Notes: generated from the letters alone by a model not told the origin. DNA of 64,000 bases from Saccharomycodes ludwigii (GCF_020623625.1 NC_060201.1:62001-126000), one strand, 5' to 3'; positions 11,901-22,666 are shown, counted from the first letter of the stretch. Numbers and translations: made by a program.

Positions 11901-11971
11901 CAATTTTGCTTATTAAAAAAAAAACATCAAAAATAATGATAATATCATCTTTTGATTGATAAAAAAAATAT
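7497..11971. promoter_or_regulatory. 4.5-kb gene-free region upstream of the flocculin
   Basis: No credible gene was found between the flocculin start and the tRNA-Leu. The short open frames in it are AT-rich and have no recognisable domain. It includes an A run of 33 at 8863-8895 and T-rich tracts around 8040-8105. One TGAAACA (Ste12-type) heptamer lies on the minus strand at 10210-10216 and one CATTCC (Tec1-type) at 8409-8414, both weak evidence. The length is unusual for this window and recalls the multi-kilobase FLO11 promoter of S. cerevisiae. A regulatory role is inference from length and position only. Confidence 0.4.
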
Positions 11972-12091
11972 TGGTTGCTAAGAGATTCGAACTCTTGCAT
12001 CTTACGATATCCGAGTGTCCATTACTATTGTTAACAATGAAAGTAAACTAATACTTGAATCGGACGCCTTAGACCGCTCGGCCAAACAACC
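11972..12091 (-). tRNA. tRNA-Leu (anticodon CAA) with a 38-nt intron
   Basis: The minus strand reads GGTTGTTTGGCCGAGCGGTC at the 5' end and AGCAACC plus discriminator A at the 3' end, which pair as the acceptor stem (one G-T pair). Anticodon CAA is within GATTCAAG, and the T-arm has GTTCGAATC, which is also the B box. The sequence closely resembles the S. cerevisiae tRNA-Leu(CAA), which also carries an intron after position 37. Exon 1 is 12091-12054, the intron 12053-12016 and exon 2 12015-11972, giving an 82-nt mature body before CCA addition. A GTTAAC palindrome lies inside the intron. Confidence 0.97.
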
Positions 12092-12364
12092 ATTAGATGT
12101 TATTTTGCATATATATGCAGAGCTATTACTGTATAGAATACAAAGCTTAAGCTCATTCCTTTTTTAAAACAGTGTTTTTTAAACCCGTTTTTCCGCTTTC
12201 ACGTTTCTCTCATGTGCCCCTTATTGCATTATTTTTTAAGAATTACTTTACAATCGTAAAAAATAATCAATCTTTAAAAAGATAAAGACATATTCACTAC
12301 CATCACCGGTGTTCCATTTATCTCCTTTAAACAAGATATATATGTACATATATTTACACTAAAA

Positions 12365-13456
12365 ATGGAACCAATGCCAGGCAGTTTTATAGAAGAACAG
12401 GAAGAAGTTCCCGATAAAAATATAAAATGGTACCAAAAAGTTTTCAATAAAGAATTGTTATATTATATAACATTAAAAGCACCACTATTAATAGTATACG
12501 GGGTATTCAGTACCTGTATTGAAATATTCCACAAATGCATTAAAATATCTTCTATTTATAGATATAAAAATGTGTCGCATGAAAACAATCTAAGAAAATT
12601 TATTTTGGATTCTAAAATTCCAGATCAAGATGAGCACGAGTACTTGACACCTTATTTATGTGGTTCATACGTTGAAAGTTTAAACAAGGCCAATGAACAG
12701 GGAAAATTTGTATTTATTTTTTTACAATCCACTCTATTAGATAATTCGTCACAAGTTACCAATAATGTTTTAAAGGAATTGGCTCCACTTTTGAAAAAGT
12801 ACCAAGGTGTTTTCTGGATGGGTGATATCTCCTCAAATACCGAAGCTTTGCAAGTAGCTGATATGTTTAAAGTGAAATATTGTCCTGCTTTGATTTTTCT
12901 ATGTCTAGATAACAACGGCAAGTTTAAATTACAATTTAAAGTGGAAGGAAGCACGTTATCAGCCAATGTGCGTTGGAAGGAAAGACTGGAATCAAAGATA
13001 ATGGAATGCTATTCACAACTTTTGAGTGTAAGGCAACAAAGAAATGTGGTTAACGAACAAAATAGACGATATGATGAATCATTGAGACGTGATCAGGAAC
13101 TTGAAAGACAACAGCAGGAAGCAATGTTAAAGGGCAAATGGCTACGTTGGAGAAATTCGGAATTGAAAGCTGAGCCCAGGAGTGGCTGCAAGATTCGTCT
13201 TACTTTTCCCGATGGTGAAAGGATTATTAGAAAGTTTGATCCAAGCTGTCCTGTCGAAGAGATTTATGCATTTGTAGAATTGCACAGATTAAATATTACA
13301 GAAACAAGTCGAGAAAGGGTAGATTATCACTACGACTATCCTTTTATTTTAGCCACACCCGTTCCCAGAGCAGAGTTGAGAGATATCAACCAGCGTATAT
13401 CTGAAAACAGTTCGATATGTCCATCAGGGAATTTGATTGTGGAAATGAACTCATAA
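12365..13456 (+). CDS. UBX3: UBX/UAS-domain protein, UBX3-like Dsc ligase subunit (363 aa)
   Basis: The probable role is membrane recruitment of Cdc48 to the Dsc ubiquitin ligase, which removes orphan and mislocalised proteins at Golgi and endosomes. The layout matches the UBXD8/Ubx3 family. A short N-terminus with MPGSFIEE resembles the IPG-type motif before the membrane anchor. Then come a hydrophobic segment (about 31-55), a thioredoxin-like UAS domain (about 85-210), a charged coiled coil rich in RRDQELERQQQE (about 215-260), and a C-terminal UBX domain (about 272-360) with the Pro-Arg turn as ATPVPRAEL, where many UBX domains have FPR. At 363 residues it is shorter than S. cerevisiae Ubx3 (455). 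No UBA domain is present, which argues against Ubx2. The position is not syntenic with S. cerevisiae UBX3, so the orthology rests on architecture. Confidence 0.72.
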   Translation: MEPMPGSFIEEQEEVPDKNIKWYQKVFNKELLYYITLKAPLLIVYGVFSTCIEIFHKCIKISSIYRYKNVSHENNLRKFILDSKIPDQDEHEYLTPYLCGSYVESLNKANEQGKFVFIFLQSTLLDNSSQVTNNVLKELAPLLKKYQGVFWMGDISSNTEALQVADMFKVKYCPALIFLCLDNNGKFKLQFKVEGSTLSANVRWKERLESKIMECYSQLLSVRQQRNVVNEQNRRYDESLRRDQELERQQQEAMLKGKWLRWRNSELKAEPRSGCKIRLTFPDGERIIRKFDPSCPVEEIYAFVELHRLNITETSRERVDYHYDYPFILATPVPRAELRDINQRISENSSICPSGNLIVEMNS

Positions 13457-15278
13457 AGACTTATATGAACGAATATTTAAATTGAACTCTCCTAAAGATT
13501 GATACTAGCTGTTTTTTTTTTTATCCATTGCTTAAAGATAAACGAGATTTATTCAAGTCAGGTTACGTTGAGTATTAAATTCATGGATATATCTTTATTA
13601 TTGGATTAGTCATATGGTGGTGGGATTATGATCCTCATGCTAGAACATCTGTTATCATATCTTTATGGGTATTTTGTTGTATTTTACAAAACTGTAATAT
13701 GGCTGATAAAATTCTTCCCTCCTACTATCTGTGAGATTAGAAAAAAAAAAAAAAATAACTACTGTCAAATTCGATAAAATACTGGGAATAACAATTTTTA
13801 TACAGTTTAAAAATTCTTAAAGTATATAGCAGATATTGTTGATGAAAATTCTTTTGGTTTTAAAAGATTAAGTAACGTGATTTTGTGGTGGCTTAGAAGT
13901 TGGTTTTTCTTTTCTTTTTTTTTCTTTTCTTTTTTTTTCTTTTCTTTTTTTTTCTTTTCTTTTTTTCTTTTTATATTCTTCCCCTTGTTCTGTTTCCAAG
14001 GCAGCGGAACACTTTTTTTTTTCTTTTTTTGTATTTTGGTTAAAAAACAAAAATAAATACCACATTCTGAGAAATTATTTCCTGGAAATAACGTAAATAA
14101 TTGTCTTAGGTGATAATGACTATCAACCACAACTTTTTTTAAGTTAAAAAGCGTAAACAAGTCCATAAATACAATAATAATAATCTTTGTATTATTTTTT
14201 TATACTTTTAGGGTGGAAAAAAGAAAATAATACGTGATTTATGTTTACATTTCAGCCTAATGAAATATCAAATCTCATTTACGAAAATAAGTATTAGTCC
14301 TCGTAATAGCATACATATAGGAATTAAGAAAAAAGGGAAACAAAAGGTATGTCAGTTTATTATGTTGATTAACGGTTAAAATATTCGTATTCAACTTAGG
14401 TGTGTATTTATCATATAGATTTTCTAATTTTATAGATATATATGCTTGTTTTTTTTTCCTTTTCAACTAAATTTACATTTAAAATGTAGTGAATGCTTCT
14501 AATTATAATTGTTATTTAGGGCATACTAAATAGAAACACTACATATATGGTGCATAATTGACATTCGAGTATGTTTAGCATTTATATGAGCTACGAAAAA
14601 AAAAGAAAAAAAAAAAAAAAGGGAAAACAATTGAGGCTACATCCAGATAAAAATCTTATTTATTTGCTACAAAGTAAAGGACAACGCAGTAGTTAGTAAT
14701 TTTTTACTGAAAATGCAATATACATAGCAACAAAGATAAATGAAAAAATAACTTTGGTGATGGTAAGATGTTTTAACATATATATCACTATAGCGCAAAG
14801 CTCATTTGAATGAATTTAATGCTATCAGCATCAAAATATGTAAATCATAGTATGCATTATTAGCATTACATGCTTATACTTATCAATTCAATCGGACTGT
14901 TTATGCATCAAATACATTCACTCCCCCCCCTCTTTCATATGATATATATTTCTTTTTATTGCTCATTTATACATCCCTTTTTTTTTCGGTTTATACCGTC
15001 ACATTATTAGAGTTTATTGCAGCAAAAATAATTAAAATTCAAAAAAATAGCAAAATAAAACAGGAAAAATTACACAGTACACAGTAACAGTTCAGAAAAT
15101 ATTACAAAAAGTGTGTTAAAATGAAAGGAATAACATGTGTAATCTGATAGGAATGGCTTGCTTTCATGCATTTAATAATGAAAAATGCAAGAAATCACTT
15201 TTAATTTCCAACAAGGAACAATTATAAATTATCATCCGATAAGTGCCTGGATGAAATAAATTTATTGCTATAAATCGT

Positions 15279-15311
<33 letters not shown>

Positions 15312-15991
15312 ATTTAATTTACCTTAAGATTTTTGTTTAAGAACCTTACCATCATTATTCAAGTAATAACAACACAATAAATGAATTCTTTTAAATGCTG
15401 TTTAGCATTCTTATTGTTTACTATAAACATTTACGTGTTTTCCTTTACAACCAATAATAACATGTATAAATAATATTAATTTAAGCATTCCTTATCTGCT
15501 CTTTCTATTCAGTAATTATTGCTATTATTAATTTAATTTTCTCTTTACCTTTGGGCATAACTGATGATTTAAAAAAAAAAAAAAAATAACTCATTAATAA
15601 ATTAAAACTTACAATGGCCAAGAATAAACTGATAATTTTAAATACGTCTAACTTTTAACTCAGGGAAACTTTTTTTTCTTTTGTTTTATTATTTACTATT
15701 TTTTATAATTCGATACAGTGTTTTTTTTTCTCTTCTTTAGTACAAAGTTTATAATCTAAAAAGAACTATAAAAAATTAAAAGCAATTCGACTTATATATA
15801 AATAAAGAGCACATTAATTATTTTAGAACTCTATATGATGTTCTCTCTATCTTATAAACGGTATTTTTTCCTCTTCTTTTGTTTGCTTGATCCGATTATT
15901 CGCATTTTAAAAATTCTGTAATATTTTTATTAAGACCATCAGTAAATATAGTATACATATATTTAGAACGCCAATATCATTATTATTAAAA
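13457..15991. other. Gene-free stretch between UBX3-like gene and unknown gene
   Basis: No supported gene was seen. It holds a pyrimidine array around 13905-13975 built of CTTTTCTTTTTTTT-like units repeated about four times, a C9 run near 14922, and a run of 31 T at 15280-15310. A small open frame around 13807-14166 only reads through the pyrimidine array. The first part must hold the 3' UTR of the UBX gene and the last few hundred bases the promoter of the next gene. Confidence 0.5.
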
Positions 15992-17764
15992 ATGGATGCA
16001 TCAGTAAATGAAGAATCCGTTCAGACTGCTATTAGTGGGTTTATAGTAAACTTATGTCTACTTATAAACCATTCCATAAATTTTAGTCCTGAATTAATTA
16101 AAAGAGATGAACAATTCGATCAATCAAAAAGACAATATCTTCTGCCCATGCTGGTGTCAGATCCATTAAAATTATCCGGTGGTTGTTTGCCCAAATTTGT
16201 TATCCAATCATACAAACAAACTTTAAATAAATTAGATATTGAGATAGACGACACAAATAACTATCATTATTTAAACAATGACTACACCAAAAAATTTTAT
16301 ATGAACAGGACATTATCCATGTTGGAATACAACAGATTGAATAAAGTGGTGGAAATATGCTTTTACAATCTTTACATGTGTGTTCTAAGGTTTAAAGAAG
16401 TGGAACAGTATAATAAAGACAAGTATTTAAGCATTAGTAAGCTTTTTAATACATCTTTCACCACCACTGAGGTTCTTAGCAACTCTTCTGTGGTGAATTT
16501 CAAAACAAAGAATTGGAGTACAAATAACACTTGGAAGGAGATTTTCCAAGAACATTTATTTTTGACTGAAAACAGATTTTCTCGCATATTTAAATCCTTT
16601 GTTGGAATAACTTTTAAGGAATATGAAACCTTTTGTTTCAAAACGCTTGAAGTAAACTTTAGAGTTTTAAAAGATTGTATTGATATAGTTTCCAGTGTAG
16701 GTAACGAAATTGATCATAATATTTGGAAAAACTTAGCATACAAACTTTTGAACAATATTAATTGTGATAACAGAAAAAACAGCAGCGTTTGTATGACCAC
16801 AAATAGTGGTAATGTTACTATCGCCAAAAATGCGTGGAATATTTTTCCAATTAACCCAGAGTTCTTAGAGGCGGTGAAATTTACAAACAGCAATATAGAT
16901 GCTGCGGATACTTGTAAAATTTTATTACCACAATCTTTTTCCTTACAGAATTATAGCAGCTCGAATGGTAGAGAGAATAGAAAAAACACAAAAGTAAGAA
17001 AACAATTGCTAGCTAAAAAAATACCGAAATTAGAACCAGGATTAGTTAAAAAATGCAATTATTATTTATTGGGACTGGTGAATACTAAAAGTGTAGATGG
17101 TATAAAGAGTGAGCACATGCAGACACTCAATCCCAGTCTTGAACCATGCTATCCTGAACATTGCAACAGCAATAAGTCGCTGGCGACTGTTTATACCAGT
17201 AAAAATAGTGTTGATTCTTGTACAGAGAATCAAAGTGTGCATTTATTTAAAATTCCCAATAGTGGTATGAACAATGATAATGATGGTAAATTAAAAGAGT
17301 TGTTGATCTCTGAAAAACACATGTCAGATAATTATACCACCGCAAATTTTGTTTTGCCAAACGAAACTTTGCTAGCCAACGGTATTTACACAAAAGATGC
17401 AACAAGCAACGCGACGAAAATCGATACTAATTACCATAAGAGCGATGACAATATTACTACTATTCTAAATAATAACAATCAAAAACAACATAATTCAAGT
17501 TTCCAAGCTGCTTACAAGGCATTTTGTTTAGATTATACAATGGAAGCGTTATATCTCTATCATTATGACACTACTTATAATCATACTAACTATAAAAAAA
17601 CTACACCATCTGCCAAGAGGCATAACTTGATAGATAGGACAGAAGCACCTTTAACTGTAACCCCTGATAATGAGCCTGATTCAGCTTTTTCTGAGAATAA
17701 GACTTCATCTGATATAATCCGAGAAATGTTATTTTATGAAGAAAAGCAAGAGCAAAATAATTAG
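15992..17764 (+). CDS. Unrecognised 590-aa protein with an AraC-like helix-turn-helix signature
   Basis: I do not recognise this protein. The ATG at 15992 is the first in a long intact frame, and codon use looks coding throughout. The N-terminal half (to about residue 260) is hydrophobic and patterned like a folded domain. Residues 184-222 read like the second helix-turn-helix of AraC-family regulators, with the core NRFSRIFKSFVGITFKEY, where that family usually has xxFSRxFKxxxGxTPxxY. The C-terminal half (about 330-590) is rich in Asn, Ser, Thr and Lys and probably disordered. No signal peptide, transmembrane segment or zinc-binding cysteine cluster is obvious, and the Ada-type methyl-acceptor domain that accompanies AraC modules in some fungal proteins is not apparent. 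It lies outside the block syntenic with S. cerevisiae. The regulator idea is only inference from one short motif. Confidence 0.75.
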   Translation: MDASVNEESVQTAISGFIVNLCLLINHSINFSPELIKRDEQFDQSKRQYLLPMLVSDPLKLSGGCLPKFVIQSYKQTLNKLDIEIDDTNNYHYLNNDYTKKFYMNRTLSMLEYNRLNKVVEICFYNLYMCVLRFKEVEQYNKDKYLSISKLFNTSFTTTEVLSNSSVVNFKTKNWSTNNTWKEIFQEHLFLTENRFSRIFKSFVGITFKEYETFCFKTLEVNFRVLKDCIDIVSSVGNEIDHNIWKNLAYKLLNNINCDNRKNSSVCMTTNSGNVTIAKNAWNIFPINPEFLEAVKFTNSNIDAADTCKILLPQSFSLQNYSSSNGRENRKNTKVRKQLLAKKIPKLEPGLVKKCNYYLLGLVNTKSVDGIKSEHMQTLNPSLEPCYPEHCNSNKSLATVYTSKNSVDSCTENQSVHLFKIPNSGMNNDNDGKLKELLISEKHMSDNYTTANFVLPNETLLANGIYTKDATSNATKIDTNYHKSDDNITTILNNNNQKQHNSSFQAAYKAFCLDYTMEALYLYHYDTTYNHTNYKKTTPSAKRHNLIDRTEAPLTVTPDNEPDSAFSENKTSSDIIREMLFYEEKQEQNN

Positions 17765-18334
17765 GTAGTTTTATAAATAAAAGTGGATTATACATACAGA
17801 CTATATTTTAGTGGATAAATTTACCCTGACACCTGCCTCCTCTTTACCTTTTCCGTATATTTTTTATTTTCGTTATTGTTATTTTTATTTTACGACAAAT
17901 TTTTAGAGAAAAAAAGCAGAAAAAAAAATGTTTTTTTCTTTTACTCACGTGATGCATACAAGCTCACTTGCGTATACTGTTGGAATAATTCGTTTTCTGA
18001 GTTGTGAATTTGTTCTGTTAAAGATTCTATATTTGGTTCTTCATTAATTATCTGCTTCTTCATTCATTATTATACGATTTTACGTGTTACTTTGCCTTTG
18101 GAGTATTTGATAATATATAGATATGATCTTATATTTATTATTGTAGTCATATTTTTTATATTGTCCGTATGTATATTATATGGCCAGCAAAATAGTCTTG
18201 CCGCGATTTCGCATTTCATACGGTGGGCGTATGTCCTAAGATATCCTAACAACACTCAAGTTATTAATGTACTATGTATCATTATACACGAAACAAATAA
18301 TAAACAGATTCTAGGCAACCATTTTTATTTTTTA

Positions 18335-18365
<31 letters not shown>

Positions 18366-18448
18366 ACAAATTTTTTCCAATCTCACCAAGTCTTGAGTTT
18401 TTAAATTACTCTTCTCTCCTTCCTCAGAAAACTAAAGACAACATAACT
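17765..18448. promoter_or_regulatory. Intergenic region upstream of EFM1
   Basis: This region holds the unknown gene's 3' UTR and the EFM1 promoter. A perfect TCACGTGA (Cbf1-type E-box) lies at 17945-17952, about 500 bp before the EFM1 ATG. A long T run occurs at about 18335-18361. The EFM1 frame stays open upstream of its ATG, but that extension includes a poly-Phe reading of the T run and is not likely to be translated. Confidence 0.45.
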
Positions 18449-20131
18449 ATGGCTCGTTCACAATCATCAGATATTGATGGATGCATTCAGTGGGCTAAAG
18501 ATAATGGTTCTACAATCCCCGACTTTTACGAATTTAAAAAAACACCTGGGTTTGGTGTCTCATGTTTCAGCGCTGCTAACACCACTACTTCCCAACAAGG
18601 AACGCCTCCTAGTATTAAAGTGCCCCGCAAATTATTGATTACAAATGATGTGGCCAAAGAATATTTCCAGATTGCTGATAATTTGAATAACTATCCAAAC
18701 AATACATTAATTAAAAGCTTTCTATGCGTTTTTAAGTTTGGTAACGTTGATGCTGCTAGAAATAATTTTTTTTCCCCATACATAAATGTATTACCTGATA
18801 CATTGACTACATCTTTAACATGGAGTGATGAGCAATTAGAGATGTGCAAAGGGACAGATTTATATTTGAAAACAAAGCGTTTAAGAAACAAAATACAAGA
18901 AGAATATGAAAAATATTGTGTTCCTTTATTTAACAATAGATCTGAATGCAAACCCTGTATTACTGATTATTTATGGGCACATTCGATTATAACATCAAGA
19001 GGGTTCCCATCTATTTTATTGAATGACAAGAGGAATTCTGAAAATGCATTTTTGTTGCCCATCATAGATTTTTTCAATCACAAGGCAGATACAAAAACCA
19101 AATGGACACCTGTTGTAGATACTAATAATGAGGTTATTGAGATTGAGTTTTCCACTTTAGAAAAATATCCAAAACCAAACTTGGAGATCTTTAATAACTA
19201 TGGTATGGAAAAATCCAACGAAGATTTAATTATCAACTATGGGTTTTTGTTAGAGGACAACAAGTATGATTCTATTTCTTTGAACTTGAAACTTGGGGAT
19301 GAAGAAGCTATTGAAATTGCTCGAAAAATGCCATATAACATTAAGTTTGACGATGTTCTTGGAGATGCTGTTAGATTTGACATCAAGCGTTCTGTCGTAT
19401 TCCCGGTAGAAGTTTTAAAATTTTTTTCTTATATTTGCAAATTAAGATCGGAAAATTATCTCACGTTGAGAAGCACTTTTGAAGGATTGGACCAATTGGC
19501 AGGAATCCTATCCGGGAAAATCGCTTTTTTCAAACGGAAAGATGGTGTTAGGAGCAACGGATTAACGGGAAGGGACGATTTGATCATCAGAATTATTAAA
19601 TTGTATAAAACTACGCAGAGGAAATTATTTCAGAATAATTTAGATATAGTTGAACATTATCAAAAGCAACTAATGGATATGAAAAAAAACCAAATGATTT
19701 CCTTTAAGCAGGTTTTTAAACGTGACAAGATATTTGCTAATGCTTTGCTTTTAGCTTTTGGCTGTGAAAATTACGAAAGTCTAGGTGCTAAAAAAATATT
19801 GAATCATTGTTTAATGTTGTGGTTAATACGATTAAAAAATTGTTATGACAAGGGCGAAGAATTTGATTGGTGTCCCTTTTTCATCATTGAGAAAATTTTA
19901 GTTATAGACAACAATATTTCAATTGAGCGGGAAGATATTGAAGAGTACGGACCAGTGTATAAATCATTATTTCCCAAATTATCCAGAGATGTTCCAGATG
20001 TTTTCAATGTTGGTAATTGGGGGATTAGACAGTTTATTGTTGCAGCTGAAGTCGTTGATAAGTTATGTTGGACAAGAGGTGTAAATAATGAAACCTATAT
20101 CATGGAACAAGTTCCATATAATATTGTGTAG
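18449..20131 (+). CDS. EFM1: SET-domain protein lysine methyltransferase, Efm1-like (560 aa)
   Basis: This is a SET-domain methyltransferase of the Rubisco-LSMT/Rkm-like group. The N-terminus (SDIDGCIQWAKDNGSTIPDF) has the family opening in which an Ile-Trp helix precedes the SET core. The core is seen as SRGFPSILL, the cofactor and substrate motif LPIIDFFNHK, and NNYGMEKSNEDLIINYGF, which matches the conserved NYG...N-E-L-L--YGF pattern. A C-terminal substrate-binding region follows. S. cerevisiae Efm1 (585 aa) monomethylates a lysine in elongation factor eEF1A. The assignment to EFM1 rather than RKM1 or CTM1 comes from gene order: YHL039W lies on the same strand in the matching position before CBP2 and MUP3. 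The chosen ATG gives a length close to the family and skips a 119-codon poly-Phe extension. It converges on the next gene with 39 bp between stop codons. Confidence 0.78.
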   Translation: MARSQSSDIDGCIQWAKDNGSTIPDFYEFKKTPGFGVSCFSAANTTTSQQGTPPSIKVPRKLLITNDVAKEYFQIADNLNNYPNNTLIKSFLCVFKFGNVDAARNNFFSPYINVLPDTLTTSLTWSDEQLEMCKGTDLYLKTKRLRNKIQEEYEKYCVPLFNNRSECKPCITDYLWAHSIITSRGFPSILLNDKRNSENAFLLPIIDFFNHKADTKTKWTPVVDTNNEVIEIEFSTLEKYPKPNLEIFNNYGMEKSNEDLIINYGFLLEDNKYDSISLNLKLGDEEAIEIARKMPYNIKFDDVLGDAVRFDIKRSVVFPVEVLKFFSYICKLRSENYLTLRSTFEGLDQLAGILSGKIAFFKRKDGVRSNGLTGRDDLIIRIIKLYKTTQRKLFQNNLDIVEHYQKQLMDMKKNQMISFKQVFKRDKIFANALLLAFGCENYESLGAKKILNHCLMLWLIRLKNCYDKGEEFDWCPFFIIEKILVIDNNISIEREDIEEYGPVYKSLFPKLSRDVPDVFNVGNWGIRQFIVAAEVVDKLCWTRGVNNETYIMEQVPYNIV

Positions 20132-20170
20132 TAATAAATTATTTATCTAATGTATTTATTTCACATAATT

Positions 20171-20682
20171 TTATTTTTCGTCGCTGTTAAATATTTTCTC
20201 TAAATTTCTATCAACTAGTAAATTTTTTTCAAGTTCGAAAACTTTTATTAGCTCATTTAACAGTACCAATGTTTTATCATATTTTTTCCTATTTTTTTGT
20301 AGAAAATCAGTGGCGTGACATTTCATAAACTTTTCAAATTCCAATTCGTTTATCTTAATCCGTGTATTGGAGTCATCTTTTTTAGTATCGTCTACGGTAG
20401 ATAGAGTAGAATTTGCGAATACCGGTTTCATATATGTGGGGGACATAGATATGGATGAGTTAGTGTTGTTATTTGAATGACTTCTATCATTAAACTTGTG
20501 TGATATGAAATCGTTTATTTTGGGTGGTAATAATTGACTTGACACAGGCTTTAAACTATTAAATGTTGCGATGTTAGGGGCACTATTACTGTTACCACTG
20601 GTGCTTTTGGTCATCGGTGCCGTTATTATGACATTTTTTCTTGTATTATTATTGTTGTTGTGGCTATTACTATTATTATTAC

Positions 20683-20713
<31 letters not shown>

Positions 20714-21940
20714 GGTATTATTATTATTATTATTATTGGTACTATTATTATTATTAGTAGTAGTAGTAGTATTAGTATTAGCATTACTATAATGATCTAG
20801 TGAACTGTTCAAAAAAAAATTATCCAAAGATGTTGTACTGAAATCTTTATTAGTAGCTGATATTAAAAAATTTGTAGTGCTATTATTACTAAATTTATTG
20901 GTTGAACTATTTTCAAATCTATCTAAAGGTTTATTAGAATCATTAATGTTTTTCCGATTACTTGTTATAATTTCTTGATTATCAAGTGTATCATTAGATT
21001 TATTATTACAGTTATTTACCACAAGGGATAAATTTGCCTTTAAATTATGTCTATTTTTAAAGTGATCTAACCAACCATTACTCGGAGATTTGCTCCTTTT
21101 AGGATCGGTAATACCGCATTTTTTGGCACATTCAACCCAATATTCTTTTAAAACAGTTTCATTTATAGGAAGATTCATAATTTTCCTATGCTCAACCATT
21201 CTGTCCATCATATTGTTAATACCTTCGTATTTAGATTTATGTGGTTTTTTAACAGTAGTAGAGAGTAGACCATTAATATTATTTGGAGTTTTGGGTGTTA
21301 GTTTGTCATTATTTTCGTTACTATTGTTTGGAGTTGTGGTCGTTGTACTACTATTACTTGTATTGTTAGTAGAAGCGGCCATGATAATATTATGATTGTT
21401 ATTTACTGCTGATGATGATTTCTTTTTTGTAATTTTATTAGTAGTATTAGTTATCAGTCCACTTCCCTCCTTATTATTTTTTGACATATTTATGGTGATT
21501 GGCGCTGTGTTTTTCTGTATCAACATAAACTGATATTTTGATCGTAAATCAGATTCCCTTTTCAACCAATCTGAAAGAGTAGAAATGGAAATAGAAACTT
21601 TATCTTTAAAGCAATTGACCGTTTTATGTTTTGATTGACCATTTTTATAGTAATGGTCTAGTATCATGATTCTTTGTTCCAAAGTTGCTCTCGGTTGTTT
21701 GGAAATATTAATTTGAAGTATATCATCGACGTCTTCCTCTTCATTATTATTATTATTATTATTATTTCTATTTATGTTTTCATTCCCGATGGTTGGAGTA
21801 TTATTTTCCTTTGAGAAAAAGAAAATGGGATTACTTTCTTGCGGCGACTCTTTTATTTTCAAAGAGATTGATGACTGCAAGTAATTATCTTGATTATTAT
21901 GATTGTTGTTATTATTATTATTTTGAGTAGGATAACTCAT
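20171..21940 (-). CDS. CENP-B-type helix-turn-helix DNA-binding protein, no transposase domain (589 aa)
   Basis: It carries two DNA-binding modules in the order seen in CENP-B, yeast Pdc2 and pogo-type transposases. A first helix-turn-helix is at about 83-135 (ATLEQRIMILDHYYKNG ... STLSDWLKRE). A CENP-B/Tc5 module follows at about 235-300 (MNLPINETVLKEYWVECAKK ... NGWLDHFKNRHNL). The catalytic DDE domain that follows in the transposases is absent. Instead there are long Asn and Ser/Thr tracts and a short charged helical C-terminus (about 530-589). It is therefore probably a host DNA-binding protein derived from an ancient transposase, perhaps a transcription regulator like Pdc2. No S. cerevisiae gene sits at this place between EFM1 and COF1. 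The frame opens with GTG at 21943, but the ATG at 21940 is the likely start. The target site is unknown. Confidence 0.8.
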
Positions 21941-22666
21941 CACGATATATATATATTACTATAACTATGATTAATTTTAAGTTACTTTGTATGATTTTTC
22001 TTTAAATGAGGGAAAAAAAAAAAAGAAAAAAGAATATAACAAGAAATAAGAAATAAAATACGGAAAATTAAAGTGTAAGAAAACAAAAAAGAAATATATG
22101 AAATTGGAAAACAAGAAAAGATCAAGGTGAAAGTTGAAGGTAGAATCAAAAAAAGAAAAAAAGAAGATTAAAATAAAGGATGGATTGAAGTATAAGTTAC
22201 CTCCACGATAAATAAAAATACAGTCTTGCATTGTTGTATTCATTTTGGATAATAAAAAAACCGCCAGGAAAAACAGAATTGATCGGAATGATTTTATTCT
22301 ATTAAAAAGAAACAATATTCTTTAGTTATCACATTATAAAACAAGGCTTTAAAGTCTGTTATAACAGCAAACATTTCCATTTTTTATTCAAAAAGAAAAA
22401 CGGAAAATCATGTCATGCGCTTACTGTAAAATTTAAAATAACATCACGCAATGTTTTTTTTTTTTTTTATAAAGAAATAAAATAAAATTAATCTTCCTCT
22501 TCTTACAAAAAAAAAAACTGTTTTATATTATAAACGAATAATAAATTAAACGAACGTATTTTACTCTACGTGATAATAATATATATACCAATTATTTAAA
22601 CACCTTCTTCTCTTTTTTTTTTTTTTTATTCTCTCTGTTTATCGCATTAAAAAGACATTGGCTTTC
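21941..22666. other. Intergenic region upstream of the CENP-B-type gene and downstream of COF1
   Basis: This stretch holds the promoter of the CENP-B-type gene and the COF1 3' UTR. It is A-rich on the plus strand with several poly-A and poly-T runs. A (TA)n patch lies close to the CENP-B-type start. The open frame at about 21977-22315 on the minus strand is Phe-rich low-complexity sequence and not a gene. No binding site stands out. Confidence 0.45.

Noticed and set aside
15311-15330. TTTACCTTAAGAT, resembling the 5' end of U1 snRNA
   Set aside because: The splice-site-pairing segment should read ACTTACCT and does not. The following sequence shows no U1 structure.
17979-18060. TGTTGGAATAAT, resembling the first bases of a Ty1-type LTR
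   Set aside because: Similarity stops after about ten bases, there is no matching end, and no element or target-site repeat is visible.
18092-18448. 119-codon upstream extension of the EFM1 frame
   Set aside because: It does not begin with ATG at its 5' end, reads a long T run as poly-Phe, and the family N-terminus starts at ATG 18449.
20571-20792. Leu-rich open frame opposite the CENP-B-type gene
   Set aside because: It is the antisense reading of AAT/AAC Asn codons. The same holds for Leu-rich frames opposite the SNF6 Gln tract and the TPO copy 1 Asn tract.
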